From assembly GCA_948739805.1 (NCBI GenBank), contig CAPYID010000037.1, positions 1-18,210 of the forward strand: a stretch of 18,210 nucleotides of DNA, written 5' to 3'. Of this stretch, positions 1 through 6,626 are shown one piece after another. A program made the position numbers and the translations under genes. The notes beneath the pieces are model-generated. The model had not been told where the DNA came from. It did no database searches and saw only the letters and a list, made by a program, of their open reading frames with translations. Every line of letters starts with the position of its first letter. Position 1 is the first letter of the stretch. Origin of the DNA: an uncultured Clostridia bacterium. GTDB lineage: Bacteria; Bacillota; Clostridia; TANB77; CAG-508.

Positions 1-110
1 CAGGAGAAATACTAGACGCCATCGCTGGAAACGGCGGAGCATTCAAGAAAAAAGAAGATATGCATAAAATGGCAGAAGCGAATAAGGCTTTCGCACACTA
101 CAAATGGTAG
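1..110 (+). CDS. rpsG: 30S ribosomal protein S7, C-terminal end (partial)
   Basis: The reading frame open from the window edge (codons from base 3) ends in FAHYKW and a TAG stop. Together with the preceding GAFKKKEDMHKMAEANKA this is the classic C-terminus of bacterial S7, the 16S rRNA head-binding protein that nucleates assembly of the 30S head. Only about 35 residues are in the window; the start lies upstream. fusA and tuf follow, the normal str-operon order, which supports the call. Bases 37-49 are one arm of a perfect 13-bp inverted repeat whose partner (121-133) lies just past the stop. The last 66 bases are repeated in diverged form at 179-244. Confidence 0.93.
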   Translation, partial: GEILDAIAGNGGAFKKKEDMHKMAEANKAFAHYKW

Positions 111-133
111 AAAAACAATCTTCTTGAATGCTC
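37..133. repeat. 13-bp inverted repeat flanking the rpsG stop
   Basis: GAGCATTCAAGAA at 37-49 is the exact reverse complement of TTCTTGAATGCTC at 121-133. The left arm is S7 coding sequence, so the right arm looks like an inverted copied fragment of rpsG. With the duplicated 3' end just beyond, this points to a local rearrangement. Confidence 0.75.
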
Positions 134-178
134 GTGATAAACGAACAAGCGAAGCGAGTGAGTTTAGCTCGACAAAAA

Positions 179-244
179 AAGAAAAAAGAAGATATGCATA
201 AAATGGCAGAAGCGAATAAAGCATTTGCACACTATAAGTGGTAA
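179..244 (+). pseudogene. Second, diverged copy of the rpsG 3' end
   Basis: These 66 bases match 45-110 at 60 positions. The first 41 are identical, and all six differences fall at third codon positions (or the stop, TAG to TAA), so the encoded tail KKKEDMHKMAEANKAFAHYKW is unchanged. Synonymous-only divergence means this copy was under protein-level selection in some genome; it is not a fresh duplication. The 5' part of S7 is missing. The frame is open back to an ATG at 128, giving a possible 38-residue product with a new N-terminus (MLVINEQAKRVSLARQ), but no ribosome binding site precedes it, so I treat it as a relic. Plausible origins are the scar of an integrative element that targeted the rpsG 3' end, or a template-switch rearrangement. 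Confidence 0.8.
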
Positions 245-330
245 AATATTCATCAAATTGATTAACATATTGGACAAAAATTAAATTTAGCTGTTAATTA
301 AATTACAAATAAATGATAATTAAAATGTAG

Positions 331-349
331 GGGCGATTAGTAATCGCCC
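331..349. repeat. GC-rich perfect hairpin before fusA
   Basis: GGGCGATT (331-338) and AATCGCCC (342-349) pair perfectly around a 3-base loop in an otherwise very AT-rich spacer. No T-run follows, so a simple terminator is unlikely. It resembles the hairpins at 3984-4005 and 16312-16335 in size and GC contrast and may belong to a family of small dispersed palindromes. Confidence 0.6.
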
Positions 350-363
350 ATGCTTGGAAGAAA

Positions 364-394
364 TTGATTAATCAGTTTTAAAAACAGGTATAAA
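364..394 (+). promoter_or_regulatory. Weak candidate promoter for fusA
   Basis: TTGATT (364-369) and TATAAA (389-394) lie upstream of fusA, but the 19-base spacer is longer than the preferred 17. fusA may also be read from the upstream str-operon transcript. Confidence 0.3.
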
Positions 395-437
395 TATTAA
401 TACACAATCGAAGAATAAAAAAGAGGAGGAAAAATTT

Positions 438-2522
438 GTGGACGGTAGACAAGTATCATTACAAAAAACGAGAAATATAGGAATAATGGCTCACATCGAT
501 GCAGGAAAAACAACAACAACAGAAAGAATTCTTTTCTACACAGGAAAAACGCACAAAATAGGAGAAACACATGATGGTGGAGCAACTATGGACTGGATGG
601 TTCAAGAGCAAGAAAGAGGAATAACAATTACATCAGCTGCAACAACATGTTTCTGGAAAGACCACAGAATAAATATCATAGACACACCAGGACACGTTGA
701 CTTTACAGTAGAAGTTGAAAGATCATTAAAAGTACTAGATGGAGCAGTAACAGTGCTATGCGCCAAAGGAGGAGTTCAACCACAATCAGAAACAGTATGG
801 CGTCAAGCAGACAAATACAAAGTACCAAGAATGGTATATGTAAACAAAATGGACATTATAGGAGCGGACTTTGCAAACTGTGTAGATCAACTAAAAACAA
901 GACTAAATGCACATCCTGTACCAATTCAATTACCTATTGGGGCAGAAGACACATTTCAAGGTATAGTAGACTTAATGAACATGAAAGCATTAATCCATAA
1001 AGATGACTTAGGAAAAGACATTGAAATAACAGACATTCCAGAAGACATGAAAGCTGCAGCAGAAGCAGCACATCAAGAAATGATAGAAGTTGCAGCAGAG
1101 CAAGATGATGAATTAATGATGAAATATTTAGATGGTGGAGAGCTATCAATAGAAGAAATCAAAGCAGGATTGCGTAAAGGGACAATAGCAGGAAATATAA
1201 TTCCAGTATGCTGTGGATCTTCATATAAAAATAAAGGTGTACAAGAATTACTTGATGCAATACTAGACTATTTACCAGCACCAATAGATATACCACCAGT
1301 AGAAGGACAAACTCCAGATGGAGAAAAAGCATTAAGAAAACCAGATGACAAAGAGCCATTTGCAGCACTTGCATTCAAAATCGCAACAGACCCATTTGTT
1401 GGAAAACTATGTTTCTTTAGAGTATACTCAGGATCATTAGATGCAGGAACAAGTGTATTAAATGCAAACAAAGACAAAAAAGAAAGAATGGGAAGAGTAC
1501 TATTAATGCATGCAAATCACAGAGAAGACATTACAAAAGTTTACACAGGAGACATAGCAGCAGCAGTTGGACTTAAAGATGTAACAACAGGAGATACACT
1601 ATGTGACGAAGCACATCCAATAATACTAGAATCAATGGAATTCCCAGAGCCAGTTATAGATATAGCAATTGAGCCAAAAGACAAAGTAGCACAAGAAAAA
1701 ATGGCAATTGCATTATCTAAACTTGCAGAAGAAGACCCAACATTCAAAACATATACAGACCATGAAACAGGTCAAACAATCATAGCAGGAATGGGAGAAT
1801 TACACTTAGACATCATAGTAGACAGATTAAAAAGAGAATTCAAAGTTGAATGTAATGTAGGTAAACCACAAGTTGCATATAAAGAAACAATTAGAAATGC
1901 AGTAAAAGCAGAAGGAAAATTCATACGTCAATCAGGAGGACGTGGACAATATGGACACGCAATAGTTGAAATGGAACCATTAGAACCAGGTTCAGGAATA
2001 ATCTTTGAAAGCAAAATTGTTGGAGGAACAGTTCCAAAAGAATATGTAAAACCAATTGAAGATGGTATACGTGAAGCAGCAAATAGTGGTATATTAGCTG
2101 GATATCCAGTAATAGATTTTAAAGCAACATTAGTAGATGGTTCATACCATGAAGTAGACTCATCAGAAATGGCATTCAAAATAGCAGGTTCAATGGCATT
2201 CAAAGATGGATGTAAAAAAGGAAAATCAGTTATACTAGAACCAATAATGAGAGTTGAAATAACAGTTCCAGAAGAATACATGGGAGATGTTATTGGAGAC
2301 ATAAATTCTAGACGTGGAAGAATGGAAGGAATGGAAGCAAGAGGTGGATCTCAGATAATAAGGGGATTTATACCACTATCAGAAATGTTTGGATATGCAA
2401 CAGACTTACGTTCAAAAACACAAGGAAGAGGAACATATGCAATGGAACCAAGTCACTATGAAGAAGTTCCAAAAGCAATATTAGAAACAATAGTTGCTAC
2501 AAGGACAAAAAAAGAAGATTAA
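438..2522 (+). CDS. fusA: Elongation factor G
   Basis: Translational GTPase that drives tRNA-mRNA translocation on the ribosome and, with ribosome recycling factor, helps split post-termination ribosomes. The 694-residue length is normal for EF-G. The G domain shows G1 AHIDAGKT (18-25), G2 RGITI (60-64), G3 DTPGH (82-86) and G4 NKMD (136-139). The C-terminal domains include the RGQYGHA and SRRGRMEGME stretches typical of domains IV and V. The GTG start at 438 is chosen because AAGAGGAGG sits seven bases before it and the protein begins as EF-G normally does (RQVSLQKTRNIGIMAHIDAG). It lies between rpsG and tuf. Codon use is strongly A-ending, as in tuf. I see no sign of a tetracycline-resistance-type paralogue. 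Confidence 0.98.
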   Translation: MDGRQVSLQKTRNIGIMAHIDAGKTTTTERILFYTGKTHKIGETHDGGATMDWMVQEQERGITITSAATTCFWKDHRINIIDTPGHVDFTVEVERSLKVLDGAVTVLCAKGGVQPQSETVWRQADKYKVPRMVYVNKMDIIGADFANCVDQLKTRLNAHPVPIQLPIGAEDTFQGIVDLMNMKALIHKDDLGKDIEITDIPEDMKAAAEAAHQEMIEVAAEQDDELMMKYLDGGELSIEEIKAGLRKGTIAGNIIPVCCGSSYKNKGVQELLDAILDYLPAPIDIPPVEGQTPDGEKALRKPDDKEPFAALAFKIATDPFVGKLCFFRVYSGSLDAGTSVLNANKDKKERMGRVLLMHANHREDITKVYTGDIAAAVGLKDVTTGDTLCDEAHPIILESMEFPEPVIDIAIEPKDKVAQEKMAIALSKLAEEDPTFKTYTDHETGQTIIAGMGELHLDIIVDRLKREFKVECNVGKPQVAYKETIRNAVKAEGKFIRQSGGRGQYGHAIVEMEPLEPGSGIIFESKIVGGTVPKEYVKPIEDGIREAANSGILAGYPVIDFKATLVDGSYHEVDSSEMAFKIAGSMAFKDGCKKGKSVILEPIMRVEITVPEEYMGDVIGDINSRRGRMEGMEARGGSQIIRGFIPLSEMFGYATDLRSKTQGRGTYAMEPSHYEEVPKAILETIVATRTKKED

Positions 2523-2599
2523 TATAAACACATAAAAACATTTTAATGTTATAAATTATGCAAATATGTAGATAATATTGAATAAATTAGGAAAAACTA

Positions 2600-2628
2600 T
2601 TGCAAAATAAACTCAAATGGTATAAAAT
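2600..2628 (+). promoter_or_regulatory. Candidate promoter for tuf
   Basis: TTGCAA (2600-2605), a 17-base spacer and TAAAAT (2623-2628) lie in the fusA-tuf gap. The overlapping TATAAA at 2621-2626 is preceded by TGG, an extended -10 form. A separate tuf promoter would fit the 165-base spacer and the high demand for EF-Tu. Confidence 0.45.
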
Positions 2629-2687
2629 AGTTGCAAATAATAGTTATTAAATTTAAAAAATATAAAATAAAAAGGAGGAATTTTCAA

Positions 2688-3890
2688 ATGGCAAAAGCTA
2701 AATTTGAAAGAACAAAACCACATATTAACATTGGTACAATCGGACACGTTGACCATGGAAAAACAACAACAACAGCTGCTATTACAAAAGTATTATCATT
2801 AGAAGGAAAAGCTCAATATACTGAGTATGCAAAAATCGATGGAGCACCAGAAGAACAAGCAAGAGGAATCACAATCAATACAGCACACGTTGAATATGAA
2901 ACAAACAATAGACACTATGCACACGTAGACTGCCCAGGACACGCAGACTATGTAAAAAACATGATAACAGGTGCAGCACAAATGGATGGAGCAATCCTAG
3001 TAGTATCAGCAGCAGATGGACCAATGCCACAAACAAGAGAACACATCCTACTTGCAAGACAAGTTGGAGTTAAATATATTGTAGTATACTTAAACAAATG
3101 TGATATGGTAGACGATCCAGAGCTATTAGAATTAGTAGAAATGGAAGTTAGAGACCTATTATCAAGCTATGATTTCCCAGGAGATGAAATCCCAGTAATA
3201 AAAGGATCTTCATTAAAAGTATTAGAAGCATCATCAACAGATCCAAACGCACCAGAATATGCATGTATTAGAGAATTAATGGAAGCAGTTGACACATATA
3301 TACCAACACCAGAAAGACCAGTTGATCAACCATTCTTAATGCCAATCGAAGACACAATGACAATCACAGGAAGAGGAACAGTAGTTACTGGTAGAGTAGA
3401 AAGAGGAGTAGTAACAGTTGGAGAAGAAGTTGAAATTATAGGATTATCAACAGAAAGAAAGAAAACAGTTATTACAGGACTAGAAATGTTCAGAAAATCA
3501 CTAGATAGAGCAGAAGCAGGAGACAATGCTGGAGCACTATTAAGAGGAATAGACAGAAAAGACATTGAAAGAGGTCAAGTATTAGCAAAACCAGGAACAG
3601 TTAATCCACATACAAAATTCAAATCAGAAGTATATGTATTAACAAAAGAAGAAGGTGGAAGACACACACCATTCTTCAATGGATATAGACCACAATTCTA
3701 TTTTAGAACAACAGACGTTACAGGACTAATCGAACTAGAAGCTGGAACAGAAATGGTAATGCCAGGAGACAACACAAGAATGACAATTGAATTAATCACA
3801 CCAATTGCAATCGAAAAAGGACTAAGATTTGCTATCCGTGAAGGTGGTAGAACAGTTGGTTCTGGAATTGTTACAGAAATAATTGAATAA
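2688..3890 (+). CDS. tuf: Elongation factor Tu
   Basis: GTPase that delivers aminoacyl-tRNA to the ribosomal A site. The 400-residue length is standard. Visible motifs are G1 GHVDHGKT (19-26), the switch I region RGITI (59-63), G3 DCPGH (81-85) and G4 NKCD (136-139), followed by the beta-barrel domains II and III (GRGTVVTGRVERG, then the terminal GGRTVGSGIVTEI). The frame is open 57 bases further upstream, but the true start is ATG 2688: AAAGGAGG lies just before it and the protein then begins MAKAKFERTKPHINIGTIGH, the conserved EF-Tu N-terminus. A strong terminator follows directly, closing the operon. Confidence 0.98.
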   Translation: MAKAKFERTKPHINIGTIGHVDHGKTTTTAAITKVLSLEGKAQYTEYAKIDGAPEEQARGITINTAHVEYETNNRHYAHVDCPGHADYVKNMITGAAQMDGAILVVSAADGPMPQTREHILLARQVGVKYIVVYLNKCDMVDDPELLELVEMEVRDLLSSYDFPGDEIPVIKGSSLKVLEASSTDPNAPEYACIRELMEAVDTYIPTPERPVDQPFLMPIEDTMTITGRGTVVTGRVERGVVTVGEEVEIIGLSTERKKTVITGLEMFRKSLDRAEAGDNAGALLRGIDRKDIERGQVLAKPGTVNPHTKFKSEVYVLTKEEGGRHTPFFNGYRPQFYFRTTDVTGLIELEAGTEMVMPGDNTRMTIELITPIAIEKGLRFAIREGGRTVGSGIVTEIIE

Positions 3891-3902
3891 TAAATAAAAA
3901 GT

Positions 3903-3940
3903 AAAAAAGGATGTCAGTAAGCATCCTTTTTTAGTTTTAT
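3903..3940 (+). terminator. Rho-independent terminator after tuf
   Basis: AAAAAAGGATG (3903-3913) pairs perfectly with CATCCTTTTTT (3922-3932) around an eight-base loop, and the descending arm is itself the T-run. It starts 12 bases after the tuf stop. The A/T symmetry would allow some activity on the minus strand as well. Confidence 0.9.
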
Positions 3941-3983
3941 CCAAAGAAAGGGTTTCAAGACAGAATAGAAAATATAAGAAATG

Positions 3984-4005
3984 GGGACGCATAAGAATGC
4001 GTCCC
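3984..4005. repeat. GC-rich perfect hairpin between tuf and the HTH gene
   Basis: GGGACGCAT (3984-3992) and ATGCGTCCC (3997-4005) pair perfectly around AAGA. It lies between two convergent genes and has no T-run. It is similar in form to 331-349. Confidence 0.6.
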
Positions 4006-4041
4006 TAAGAATAGTTAATACATGGTTAATTGAATTGTAAA

Positions 4042-4941
4042 TTAAAGCTCTAAATCAGGAAAAATTTTTGCAACTTTAGATGGTTCTAATTCTAAAGCAA
4101 TTAGAATCTTTAGTAAATCTTGAACTGAAGTAATCTTATCCTTTTCAATTAAAGAAATCAAAGACTTAGCTACTCCAGACAGCTCTGCTACATTTGCTAA
4201 TGAAAGTTTCTTTCTCTTTCGTGTTGATTTTAGAAATTGTCCCAAAGTTTCGGGACTTTCAACTTTTGGCTCCACAACCTCAATGTTAAATTTCTTTACA
4301 ACTTCATTTAAATCAAGTTGATAAAGAAAACATATACGTTGCATCTCCGAATGTGTTGGCTTTATTTCATTCATTTCTATCCGCTCTAAATGGTAATCAA
4401 ACATCTTTAAACGTTTGCTGGCAGAATACAATGAATAACCATTACGTAATCTAAGATCTCTTATGAAAACGCCAAAAGTGTTAGTGTCCTCTACTGGACT
4501 CATGAGCCTGAACTCATTTAAAAAATTCATGAAGTCAATATCCAAGACTTCACAAATTGACTTCAAAGTTGATAACCGAGCTTTTTCATGTCCATTCTCA
4601 ATGCACAACAAGGTTTGACAGTTTATACCAGCTTTATCAGCTAAAACCTGTTGAGTCAAACCTTTGGCTATCCTTTCCGCCCGAATTTTTTTGCCTATAG
4701 TATTTTTTACAGGATTAATGAGCTTGAACTCATTTAAAAAATTCGCGAAGTTAATATCCAAGGCTTTACAAATTGATTTTAAAGTTGATAGCCGAGGTGA
4801 TAGCACATGCCCAGTCTCAATGTTTGATATTATTTGAGGGTGTACTACTCCAGCTTTAGCAGCCAGCTCTCCCTGAGTTAACCCCTTGGCTAGTCTCTCA
4901 GTTCTTATTTTTTTTCCTAAATCATTTTTTTCATTTTTCAT
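4042..4941 (-). CDS. Quadruple Cro/C1-type helix-turn-helix regulator
   Basis: A 299-residue protein built of four tandem Cro/C1-type (HTH_3 / XRE) DNA-binding units at about residues 9-71, 83-143, 156-219 and 233-296, with no separate ligand or protease domain. Units 1 and 2 are a recent internal duplication of 72 codons: KGLTQGELAAKAG matches KGLTQQVLADKAG, and RLSTLKSIC recurs in both, also at DNA level with a 216-bp offset. Units 3 and 4 are more diverged. The start is ATG at 4939-4941, because AAAGGA lies nine bases upstream; the frame is open 16 codons further but has no such site. A strong promoter and a palindrome precede it, suggesting autoregulation. It is the only minus-strand gene, and its more mixed codons suggest acquisition. 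The target is unknown. Most XRE regulators have one HTH, so a single chain may replace a dimer or tetramer. Confidence 0.85.
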   Translation of the reverse strand: MKNEKNDLGKKIRTERLAKGLTQGELAAKAGVVHPQIISNIETGHVLSPRLSTLKSICKALDINFANFLNEFKLINPVKNTIGKKIRAERIAKGLTQQVLADKAGINCQTLLCIENGHEKARLSTLKSICEVLDIDFMNFLNEFRLMSPVEDTNTFGVFIRDLRLRNGYSLYSASKRLKMFDYHLERIEMNEIKPTHSEMQRICFLYQLDLNEVVKKFNIEVVEPKVESPETLGQFLKSTRKRKKLSLANVAELSGVAKSLISLIEKDKITSVQDLLKILIALELEPSKVAKIFPDLEL

Positions 4942-4980
4942 GATTATACTATCCTTTCTACAAACATGGTTTACAGTATC

Positions 4981-4996
4981 TGTATACAATTATACA
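4981..4996. promoter_or_regulatory. Palindromic operator candidate
   Basis: TGTATA-CAAT-TATACA is a perfect 6+6 palindrome that covers the -10 box and probable start point of the HTH gene. That is the position expected for an autorepressor site. Which protein binds it is inference. Confidence 0.55.
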
Positions 4997-5017
4997 AACT
5001 TTTAAGAAAAAAGTCAA
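4989..5017 (-). promoter_or_regulatory. Promoter of the quadruple-HTH gene
   Basis: Read on the minus strand, TTGACT (5012-5017) and a perfect TATAAT (4989-4994) are separated by exactly 17 bases. Transcription would begin near 4982, about 40 bases before the start codon. Confidence 0.8.
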
Positions 5018-5051
5018 ATTATGTAAAATTATGAAATTATATTAAAAGGTA

Positions 5052-5080
5052 TTGATTTTTTAAAACATTAATAATACAAT
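5052..5080 (+). promoter_or_regulatory. Promoter of plsX
   Basis: TTGATT (5052-5057), a 17-base spacer and TACAAT (5075-5080) lie about 45 bases before the plsX start. It diverges from the HTH promoter; the two -35 boxes are 34 bases apart, so one could influence the other. Confidence 0.65.
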
Positions 5081-5123
5081 AATAGCATGCATAAACTGTC
5101 AATAGAAAGATGAGGGATAAAAC

Positions 5124-6161
5124 GTGATAATAATATTAGATGCAATGGGTGGAGATAATGCACCAGATGCAACAATTAAAGGAGCAGTTAAAGCTATAAA
5201 AGAAGTTGGAGAAAATACAGAAATATTATTAACAGGAAATGAAGAAATCATTAATTCGAGAATAAAAGAGTTATTTGGGAAAGATAAGATAGAAGAAATA
5301 TCATCTAAGATAAAAATACATAATACAACAGAAACAATAGAAATGGAAGACAAACCAACAGAAGCAATAAAGCACAAAAAAGACTCGTCAATGGTAGTAG
5401 GCTTCAATCTATTAAAAGAAGGAAAAGGGGATGTATTTATTTCAGCAGGAAACTCAGGAGCACTACTCACAGGGGCGACACTATTAGTAGGAAGAATAAA
5501 AGGAATAGACAGACCAGCATTAGCAGGAATACTACCATCATACCATAATAGACTACTATTAATAGACTCAGGAGCAAATACAAACTGTAAACCAATAAAT
5601 CTATTACAATTTGCGCAAATGTCTACCATATACTTAAAAAATACATTTGGAATAGAAAAACCAGCAATAGGGTTATTAAATATAGGAACAGAAGAAACAA
5701 AAGGAAACGAACTGACCAGAGAGTCATATAATTTATTAAAAGAAAAGTCTGATGAACTAGGAATAAACTTTGTAGGAAATGTTGAAGGAAGAGATGCATT
5801 CTCAGGAAAAATTGATGCAATAGTTACAGATGGATTTACTGGAAACATATTTTTAAAAGCGGTTGAAGGGATAGGAAAGTTTGTAAAAAAATCATTAATA
5901 GAAAGCCTAAAGCACAATATATTATCAATAATAGGAGCGATTCCAAGTATGCCAGCAATAAATAGATTTAGGAAAACTATGGACTATAAAGAATATGGAG
6001 GAGCACTATTTTTAGGAGTAAAAAAACCAGTAGTAAAAGCGCATGGAAGCAGTGATGAATACTTATTTTACTTTACGATAAAACAAGCAGAGCAATTTGT
6101 AAAAAACAAAGCAGTAGACAGAATGATAGAAGAATTTGAAAAAATATCAAAAAAGCATTGA
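5124..6161 (+). CDS. plsX: Phosphate acyltransferase PlsX
   Basis: Makes acyl-phosphate from acyl-ACP and inorganic phosphate, the first step of the PlsX/PlsY route to lysophosphatidic acid, acting at the inner face of the membrane. The N-terminus IIILDAMGGDNAP is the family signature. Further conserved stretches are ISAGNSGALLTGATL, LIDSGANTNCKP, LLNIGTEETKGN and VTDGFTGNIFLK. The 345 residues match the usual 330-345. The start is GTG at 5124, with a weak GAGGGA site at 5112-5117; the protein then begins directly with the conserved strand. acpP, its substrate carrier, follows. Unlike many Firmicutes, no fabD or fabG lies between them and no fapR precedes it. Confidence 0.96.
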   Translation: MIIILDAMGGDNAPDATIKGAVKAIKEVGENTEILLTGNEEIINSRIKELFGKDKIEEISSKIKIHNTTETIEMEDKPTEAIKHKKDSSMVVGFNLLKEGKGDVFISAGNSGALLTGATLLVGRIKGIDRPALAGILPSYHNRLLLIDSGANTNCKPINLLQFAQMSTIYLKNTFGIEKPAIGLLNIGTEETKGNELTRESYNLLKEKSDELGINFVGNVEGRDAFSGKIDAIVTDGFTGNIFLKAVEGIGKFVKKSLIESLKHNILSIIGAIPSMPAINRFRKTMDYKEYGGALFLGVKKPVVKAHGSSDEYLFYFTIKQAEQFVKNKAVDRMIEEFEKISKKH

Positions 6162-6186
6162 CAAAAATGGAAATCTATATTATCTT
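6158..6186 (+). promoter_or_regulatory. Promoter of acpP, overlapping the plsX stop
   Basis: A perfect TTGACA (6158-6163) contains the plsX TGA stop (6159-6161). It is followed by a 17-base spacer and TATCTT (6181-6186). acpP can therefore be read separately at a high level, which suits an abundant carrier protein. Confidence 0.65.
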
Positions 6187-6222
6187 GATATAAAAGATAA
6201 AAACTAAAGGAGGAAAATATAA

Positions 6223-6462
6223 ATGGAAAATGATGAAATTTTCGAAAAAGTAAAAAAAATAATTGTAGAGCAACTAAGTGTTGCAGAAGATGCTGTCACA
6301 AAAGAAGCATCATTTATAGATGACTTAGGAGCAGACTCATTAGACGTAGTAGAACTAATAATGGCACTAGAAGAAGAATTCGACATGGAAATTCCAGATG
6401 CAGATGCAGAAAAAATCTCTACAGTAAACGATGTTATAGAATACATAAAAGAAAAACAATAA
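6223..6462 (+). CDS. acpP: Acyl carrier protein
   Basis: Small acidic carrier that holds growing fatty acyl chains on a 4'-phosphopantetheine arm and supplies acyl groups to PlsX. The 79 residues include the attachment motif GADSLDVVEL with the modified serine at residue 39, followed by the helix LIMALEEEFDMEIPD typical of type II fatty-acid ACPs. AAAGGAGGA precedes the ATG. It has its own promoter inside the end of plsX. rnc, which often follows acpP in Firmicutes, is absent here. Confidence 0.96.
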   Translation: MENDEIFEKVKKIIVEQLSVAEDAVTKEASFIDDLGADSLDVVELIMALEEEFDMEIPDADAEKISTVNDVIEYIKEKQ

Positions 6463-6478
6463 TTTCGTCAAAAATGCA

Positions 6479-6548
6479 TAGCTATTATAAAGGATTGAGT
6501 AAAGGCATAGGGTAACCTATGTCTTTACTCAATCCTTTATAATAGCTA
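6479..6548. repeat. 70-bp near-perfect palindrome (33-bp arms, 4-base loop)
   Basis: Bases 6479-6511 pair with 6516-6548 at every position except 6505/6522, which is a G-T pair and so still pairs in RNA. The loop is GTAA. The stem is far longer than a normal terminator and no T-run follows, although it sits 17 bases after the acpP stop and must affect that transcript, by termination, 3'-end protection or RNase III cleavage. It may be a miniature mobile element, as it lies at the border between housekeeping genes and the restriction locus. Confidence 0.85.
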
Positions 6549-6564
6549 ATTTCTAAAAACTTTA

Positions 6565-6603
6565 TTGTTTAAAATTGTATTTTATGGTAGAATAATGTAG
6601 AAT
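6565..6603 (+). promoter_or_regulatory. Two overlapping promoters for the hsd operon
   Basis: TTGTTT (6565-6570) with TAGAAT (6588-6593), and TTGTAT (6575-6580) with TAGAAT (6598-6603), both have 17-base spacers and are offset by exactly ten bases. The duplicated TAGAATAAT stretch creates the second -10 box. Confidence 0.5.
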
Positions 6604-6626
6604 AATTATATATTGGGAGAAATCTA

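Noticed and set aside
128..244. A functional 38-residue small protein carrying the S7 tail
   Set aside because: It has an ATG and an open frame but no ribosome binding site, and it is best explained as a rearranged rpsG fragment.
2631..2687. N-terminal extension of EF-Tu
   Set aside because: The open frame runs through the promoter and the AAAGGAGG site. The conserved EF-Tu start MAKAKFERTK is at 2688.
3903..4005. A structured RNA gene between tuf and the HTH gene
   Set aside because: The two hairpins are explained by a terminator and a separate small palindrome; no promoter or conserved RNA feature is visible.
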